A stretch of DNA of 9,582 nt, taken from the NCBI GenBank assembly GCA_902782705.1, contig CACZOL010000119.1:1-9582 (forward strand). The letters run 5' to 3'. Source of the stretch: an uncultured Selenomonadaceae bacterium (lineage in GTDB: Bacteria > Bacillota > Negativicutes > Selenomonadales > Selenomonadaceae). Both the position numbers and the translations under genes were made by a program. Below the pieces are notes generated by a model. The model did no database searches. It saw only the letters and a list, made by a program, of their open reading frames with translations, and was not told where the DNA came from. This document shows positions 6,739-9,582 of the stretch, in pieces. Numbering within the stretch: position 1 is the stretch's first letter; each line of letters opens with the position of its first letter.

Positions 6739-7170
6739 ATGGCAGGCAAGCTGAAAAATTGTCCGGAGTGCGGAAAGCTTTTCATGGACATGGGCGCGAG
6801 AATATGCAGGGATTGTATGGATCGGGAAGAGGAATTGATGCTGAAGATTTCCTCTTTTGTGCGCGATCATCCGCATTCGACGATCAAAGACATCGTGGAG
6901 GGCGTCGAGGGCGCCAAGGAGCGGCTCGTTCGCCGCATGATCAAAGAAGGACGGTTCGTACAGGACGGCATCGACATTTCGTATCCGTGCGAGAAATGCG
7001 GCAAGTTGATCCATAACGGCCGTTTCTGCGAGAAATGCGACGCGGAGCTGAAAAAAGAAGTCGTCAAGGCCCAGAAGAAAGCCGTGGAACGCGCGGTGCA
7101 GGCGGTCAAAGAAAAACGGCCGATGGGCACGGGCTTCCGCTCGAAAGATATGGGCATACAAAAATCCTGA
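6739..7170 (+). CDS. Flagellar operon zinc-ribbon protein, YvyF-like
   Basis: This 143-residue protein matches the YvyF-type protein found next to flgM in Firmicute flagellar clusters. Its function is not well defined. Two four-cysteine zinc ribbons are visible: Cys8, Cys11, Cys23, Cys26 (CPEC, CRDC) and Cys84, Cys87, Cys97, Cys100 (CEKC twice). Between them, residues about 32-75 look like a winged-helix-type segment (STIKDIVEGVEGAKERLVRRMI). The tail (about 101-127) is a Lys/Glu-rich helix. The architecture suggests nucleic-acid binding or regulation, but that is inference. It has its own promoter and terminator, so it may be transcribed apart from flgM. Confidence 0.85.
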   Translation: MAGKLKNCPECGKLFMDMGARICRDCMDREEELMLKISSFVRDHPHSTIKDIVEGVEGAKERLVRRMIKEGRFVQDGIDISYPCEKCGKLIHNGRFCEKCDAELKKEVVKAQKKAVERAVQAVKEKRPMGTGFRSKDMGIQKS

Positions 7171-7176
7171 TGGAAG

Positions 7177-7210
7177 AAGCCGGAAAACGCATATGTTTTC
7201 CGGCTTTTCT
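7177..7210 (+). terminator. Intrinsic terminator after yvyF
   Basis: AAGCCGGAAAAC (7177-7188) pairs perfectly with GTTTTCCGGCTT (7195-7206) around a six-base loop. It continues into TTTTCT (7205-7210), with a further T run a little downstream. It starts six bases after the yvyF stop. Confidence 0.88.
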
Positions 7211-7220
7211 TGACTTTTCC

Positions 7221-7308
7221 TAAGAAAACTTTAAGAAATATCGGCAAGGGTGCTAAGAAAGCGAAAAAGAGAGAAAAAAAGAGAAAAACGAGAATAAATT
7301 GCTATAAT
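7221..7308 (+). promoter_or_regulatory. A-tract region and extended -10 promoter upstream of flgM
   Basis: TGCTATAAT at 7300-7308 is a perfect extended -10 element, but no good -35 lies 16-18 bases upstream. In its place is a purine-rich tract with A runs at 7225-7228, 7236-7238, 7258-7260, 7264-7268, 7274-7280 and 7284-7288. Many are about one or two helical turns apart, as in curved DNA or an UP-like element. TAAGAAA occurs at 7221, 7232 and 7254 (steps of 11 and 22). The expected start is near 7315. Confidence 0.5.
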
Positions 7309-7313
7309 CGTCT

Positions 7314-7346
7314 AAAAGCCGGGGTTAAGATTCCCGGCTTTTTTTT
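7314..7346 (+). terminator. Intrinsic terminator in the flgM leader
   Basis: AAAAGCCGGG (7314-7323) pairs perfectly with CCCGGCTTTT (7333-7342) around a nine-base loop, with eight T residues in total (7339-7346). It begins at the expected start site of the TATAAT promoter and lies 75 bases before flgM. It may back up the yvyF terminator or limit transcription into flgM. Bases 7347-7402 show no clear promoter. Confidence 0.85.
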
Positions 7347-7420
7347 CGATGGATAGTCAGAAAGCAAGGGAAGGAATGCCAAGGTGCACGGACGCGCCGA
7401 GCAGAGGATGGTGAACCAAA

Positions 7421-7702
7421 ATGATTATCAGCAATTACCTCCAAGCTGCGACCGGGATCTTTACGAACCGGAAACAGACCGCGTCCGTCAAAGACGTAAA
7501 ACGCCCTGAGGCGACGAAAGCGACGGAATTCGTGATGTCCAGCGAGGCGAAAAGCTTCAGCCAGACGCTCAGCCAGCTTCGCGGAGAGGCGGATAGCGCT
7601 CGTATGGATCGCGTGGAAGCCCTGCGGCGTGAATTCGCGAACGGGACGTATCACGTGGCGGCGGAGACGCTGGCGGCAGATATGCTTGCCATGCGCTATT
7701 GA
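7421..7702 (+). CDS. flgM: Anti-sigma-28 factor FlgM
   Basis: This 93-residue protein has the size and C-terminal signature of FlgM. FlgM binds sigma-28 (FliA/SigD) and blocks late flagellar genes until it is exported through the completed hook. The sigma-binding region is about 61-90, with RMDRVEALRREFANGTYHV (61-79) and AAETLAADML (80-89). The N-terminal half is polar and low in structure, as expected for the exported, disordered part. ATG 7421 follows GGATGGTG (7406-7413); the spacing is seven bases. A FlgN-like gene begins ten bases after the stop, so flgM and the following chaperones are probably one unit. Confidence 0.92.
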   Translation: MIISNYLQAATGIFTNRKQTASVKDVKRPEATKATEFVMSSEAKSFSQTLSQLRGEADSARMDRVEALRREFANGTYHVAAETLAADMLAMRY

Positions 7703-7711
7703 GGCAGCGCT

Positions 7712-8194
7712 ATGTGGAAGAATCTGATCCAAGCCCTGAATGATTTATCCGACGCGTATGCGGCGCTTCTCGCCATCGCGGGCAAAAAGAGAGCCGTGCT
7801 TGTCGCCGTTGACCTCAAAGGGCTGGAGCCCTTGGTGGAGGAAGAAAAGCAGCAGCTTGAGCGCATCCGCGTGGCCGAAAAAAGCCGGCAGGATGCGCTT
7901 TTGGCGTTATCCAAAGAAATTCCGTCCACCCACGCCGCTACGACGATGGCGGAGGTGGAAGCAGCCTGCCCGGAGGAACTTCGGCTCCTGCTGCGAAAAG
8001 CGCATGTGCGCCTGAATAAGGCGGTGAACGACGCGCAGGAAGCGAGCGACGCGAATGAATTCCTGATTCGGCAGGCGCTGGGCGCCGTCGAGTATCATCT
8101 GAACCGCCTGTCGAACTCCTCAATCGATCCGACTTACGGGCAAACGGGGACGGAGAGCGTTTCGCGGGAAAAGAAGTTCGACTTTCAGGCATGA
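7712..8194 (+). CDS. FlgN-like flagellar export chaperone, first copy
   Basis: This 160-residue, almost wholly helical protein lies in the flgN position between flgM and flgK. FlgN is the cytosolic chaperone that keeps FlgK and FlgL unfolded and brings them to the export gate. A long Glu/Lys/Arg/Leu helix covers about 35-65, with further helices at about 78-132 (NDAQEASDANEFLIRQAL, 106-123). The C-terminus has the FlgN-like DPTYGQTG (139-146) followed by a polar tail. The Shine-Dalgarno GAGG (7701-7704) overlaps the flgM stop. Sequence identity to FlgN is low, so the call leans on length, helix pattern, C-terminal motif and position. Confidence 0.78.
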   Translation: MWKNLIQALNDLSDAYAALLAIAGKKRAVLVAVDLKGLEPLVEEEKQQLERIRVAEKSRQDALLALSKEIPSTHAATTMAEVEAACPEELRLLLRKAHVRLNKAVNDAQEASDANEFLIRQALGAVEYHLNRLSNSSIDPTYGQTGTESVSREKKFDFQA

Positions 8195-8203
8195 GGAAGC
8201 AAT

Positions 8204-8701
8204 ATGGACAATGAGAATACGGGAACGCCGCTGGACAAGATCCTTCCGCTTTTGGGGAAGGAGCTTTCCCTTGCCCTTCGCCTTTATGAGCAGGCGGAGA
8301 CGCAGCGGAAAGCGCTGAAAGAGCACTTGAACGGCAAAGCGGTGGCGGAGGCGACGGAAGCGATCAATGCGACGCTTCGCGAGCTTGCGGCTTACGAAAA
8401 GGAAAAGACGGCGCTTCTCGCCGAGCTTGGCGCGGAGACGCTTGAAGAAGCGGTGGGGCGGCTGCCCTACTCGAAAGAGAAGACCCGCGCGCGCCAGCAG
8501 ATGCAAAGGCTGAACAGCCTGCTGCAGAAACTGAAGGATGTGGGCGAAGCGAGCCACGGCTTGCTCAATCATGCGATGGAATATCTGACCTTCAGCCTGA
8601 ACGTCATGACGGCGGCTGCCGCCTCTCCCGCTTACGGGACGCCGGACGCGCCTCAGCAGTCGACGACGCAGGGAAGAAAACTTTTGGATACAAGCGTGTA
8701 A
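8204..8701 (+). CDS. FlgN-like flagellar export chaperone, second copy
   Basis: This 165-residue helical protein follows the first chaperone by nine bases. Residues 15-75 form long charged helices and 92-137 a second helical region. The C-terminus, NHAMEYLTFSLNVM (122-135) then SPAYGTPD (141-148) and a polar GRKLLD tail, mirrors the first copy (AVEYHLNRL, DPTYGQTG, REKKFDF). This suggests the two are diverged paralogs, perhaps one each for FlgK and FlgL; that is inference. GAGGAAG (8193-8199) serves as ribosome site. After its stop there are 183 bases before flgK. Confidence 0.72.
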   Translation: MDNENTGTPLDKILPLLGKELSLALRLYEQAETQRKALKEHLNGKAVAEATEAINATLRELAAYEKEKTALLAELGAETLEEAVGRLPYSKEKTRARQQMQRLNSLLQKLKDVGEASHGLLNHAMEYLTFSLNVMTAAAASPAYGTPDAPQQSTTQGRKLLDTSV

Positions 8702-8715
8702 GAATAATAGGAATG

Positions 8716-8732
8716 AGGATGTAAAAATAATC
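8716..8732. repeat. Direct repeat flanking the flgK palindrome, left copy
   Basis: AGGAT, three variable bases, then AAAATAATC. It matches the right copy at 8839-8855 in 14 of 17 positions; all three mismatches are the central triplet (GTA here, ACG there). Confidence 0.7.
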
Positions 8733-8832
8733 GCTTAGGATAAATTTCGCTGTGCGAGGCGGAGGAGGGAGTCGTAGTAAAGGCGCTACGTCGACCGACG
8801 ACAACAACGCACAGCGGAATTTAGACAAGCGA
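8731..8832. repeat. Nested palindromic element between the second flgN and flgK
   Basis: The main stem pairs 8741-8756 (TAAATTTCGCTGTGCG) with 8808-8823 over 16 pairs with one G-U wobble. An outer arm TCGCTT (8731-8736) pairs with AAGCGA (8827-8832). Inside, CGTAG (8773-8777) pairs with CTACG (8786-8790). The 25 bases 8770-8794, read on the minus strand, share both nine-base arms (TCGACGTAG and ACTACGACT) with the element at 6533-6556. No T run follows, so it is not an intrinsic terminator, and no gene is visible in it. Confidence 0.85.
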
Positions 8833-8838
8833 ACAGTA

Positions 8839-8855
8839 AGGATACGAAAATAATC
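8839..8855. repeat. Direct repeat flanking the flgK palindrome, right copy
   Basis: AGGAT-ACG-AAAATAATC, partner of 8716-8732. It ends 29 bases before the flgK start codon, upstream of the Shine-Dalgarno. Confidence 0.7.
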
Positions 8856-8884
8856 ACAAGGACGACCGAAAGGAACGGATCATC

Positions 8885-9582
8885 ATGGGAGTGCGCTCGA
8901 CATTTGCCGGAATCAACACCATGTATCGCGGCGTCAGCACGAACCGTCTGTCGCTGGAAACCACCGGCCACAACATGACCAATGCCAACGTGGAAGGATA
9001 CTCGCGGCAGAGCGTCAATCAGGCGGCGGTCATGCCGGACACCATCTATGCGAACGGCATACGGCAGTTCGTCGGCTCCGGCGTCGACTCGCTGTCGATT
9101 ACGCGCGCCCGCGACGTCTACGCGGATAAGCAGTATTGGCGGGAATACGCCGATCAGGAATACGCGGCGGTACGCCAGAAAAACTATCAGAAGCTCGAAG
9201 CGATTTTCAACGACTCCGACGATACGGGCATGCAAAACGCGCTCTTGGCTTTCTACCAGTCCTGGGTGGACATGTCGAAGGAAGCCAGCAACACCAGCGA
9301 GCGCACCGCCGTCATCGAGCAGTCGGGCATCCTGATCGACCGTATGCAGGCCTCGACGAAGCAGCTCCAGCAGCAGATCAAGTTCGAGTACGACGACATC
9401 CAGATCAATGTCACGCATATCAATTCCATTACCGACCGCCTCGTGAAGCTGAACAAGTCCATCATGGCGGCGGAGTCTGCCGGCGGCATGGCCAACGACC
9501 TTCGGGACGAGCGCGACAATCTCGTGGACGAGCTTTCCGGCTACATGAGCATCACCGTCTCCGAGAATGCGAATTCCATGTA
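8885..9582 (+). CDS. flgK: Flagellar hook-associated protein 1, FlgK (5' part, cut by window end)
   Basis: The frame stays open for 232 codons to the window edge, so the C-terminus is missing. FlgK forms the first ring of the hook-filament junction and is exported through the flagellar type III system. The N-terminal helix region STFAGINTMYRGVSTNRLSL (5-24) is followed by the rod/hook family motif GHNMTNANVEGYSRQ (28-42). GIRQFVGSGVD (58-68) and the helical D0/D1 region with ALLAFYQSWVDMS (118-130) also fit. RDERDNLVDELSGYMSI (207-223) is a typical FlgK segment. ATG 8885 is preceded by AAGGA (8870-8874) at a rather long spacing of ten bases. There is no signal peptide, as expected for a flagellar export substrate. 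Confidence 0.94.
   Translation, partial: MGVRSTFAGINTMYRGVSTNRLSLETTGHNMTNANVEGYSRQSVNQAAVMPDTIYANGIRQFVGSGVDSLSITRARDVYADKQYWREYADQEYAAVRQKNYQKLEAIFNDSDDTGMQNALLAFYQSWVDMSKEASNTSERTAVIEQSGILIDRMQASTKQLQQQIKFEYDDIQINVTHINSITDRLVKLNKSIMAAESAGGMANDLRDERDNLVDELSGYMSITVSENANSM

Noticed and set aside
6466..6739. Small open frames on both strands in the comF-yvyF spacer (70-80 codons)
   Set aside because: They are built from the 36-bp repeats and the palindrome and have no convincing ribosome sites. Similar peptides would appear wherever the repeat occurs.
5986..7161. 391-codon open frame on the minus strand from yvyF into comF
   Set aside because: It crosses two well-supported genes and the repeat spacer between them and shows no domain. 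Its length comes from codon bias and the repeat.
7211..7420. Sigma-28 promoter for flgM
   Set aside because: I looked for TAAA with GCCGATAA at about 15 bases. TAAG/TAAA occur, but no acceptable -10 follows.
8604..8828. 74-codon minus-strand open frame over the second flgN end and the flgK palindrome
   Set aside because: It overlaps a real gene end and a hairpin, with no domain; it is a by-product of the repeat.

Overview
The window looks like chromosomal core DNA of a flagellated, high-GC Firmicute, most likely a Gram-negative-type member of the Negativicutes such as Selenomonas or a relative. This rests on three things. The gene order comF - yvyF - flgM - flgN - flgK is the one known from Bacillus and many other Firmicutes. 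Shine-Dalgarno sites are strong (AAGGAGG, AGGAG, AAAGGA). The genes are GC-rich, with third positions biased to G and C. The genus is inference; no 16S or other marker is present. Every protein-coding gene and the tRNA read on the + strand.

Layout: (1) 11-87 is tRNA-Arg(UCU), followed by a strong intrinsic terminator (98-144) and a second terminator (221-253) that runs straight into a candidate promoter. (2) 301-3599 holds an LCP (LytR-CpsA-Psr) envelope protein and an ABC-F ATPase, joined by an ATGA stop/start overlap. A perfect palindrome covers the ABC-F stop codon. (3) 3633-6469 holds recD2 (SF1B helicase) and a ComF-family phosphoribosyltransferase-like protein, also joined by an ATGA overlap. 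(4) 6464-6676 is a spacer carrying two 36-bp direct repeats (35/36 identical) around a long nested palindrome, then a promoter whose -35 lies in the second repeat. (5) 6739-7170 is the flagellar-operon zinc-ribbon protein YvyF with its own terminator. (6) 7221-7346 holds A-tracts, an extended -10 promoter and, directly on top of its expected start site, an intrinsic terminator. (7) 7421-9582 holds flgM, two consecutive FlgN-like chaperone genes, a second nested palindrome and the 5' part of flgK, which is cut by the window end.

How the genes fit together: FlgM is the anti-sigma factor that holds back late flagellar transcription until the hook is finished. FlgN-type chaperones escort the hook-filament junction protein FlgK (and FlgL) to the export gate. 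FlgK is the first product needed after hook completion. The ComF/RecD2 pair points to DNA uptake or DNA repair and sits where Bacillus has the comF competence operon. The first block (LCP, ABC-F) is housekeeping: envelope assembly and ribosome-associated functions.

I found no defence system, CRISPR array, insertion sequence or phage gene. The least explained material is the pair of nested palindromic elements (6493-6598 and 8731-8832). They share the same 9-base inner arms and look like members of a dispersed, structured, non-coding repeat family.
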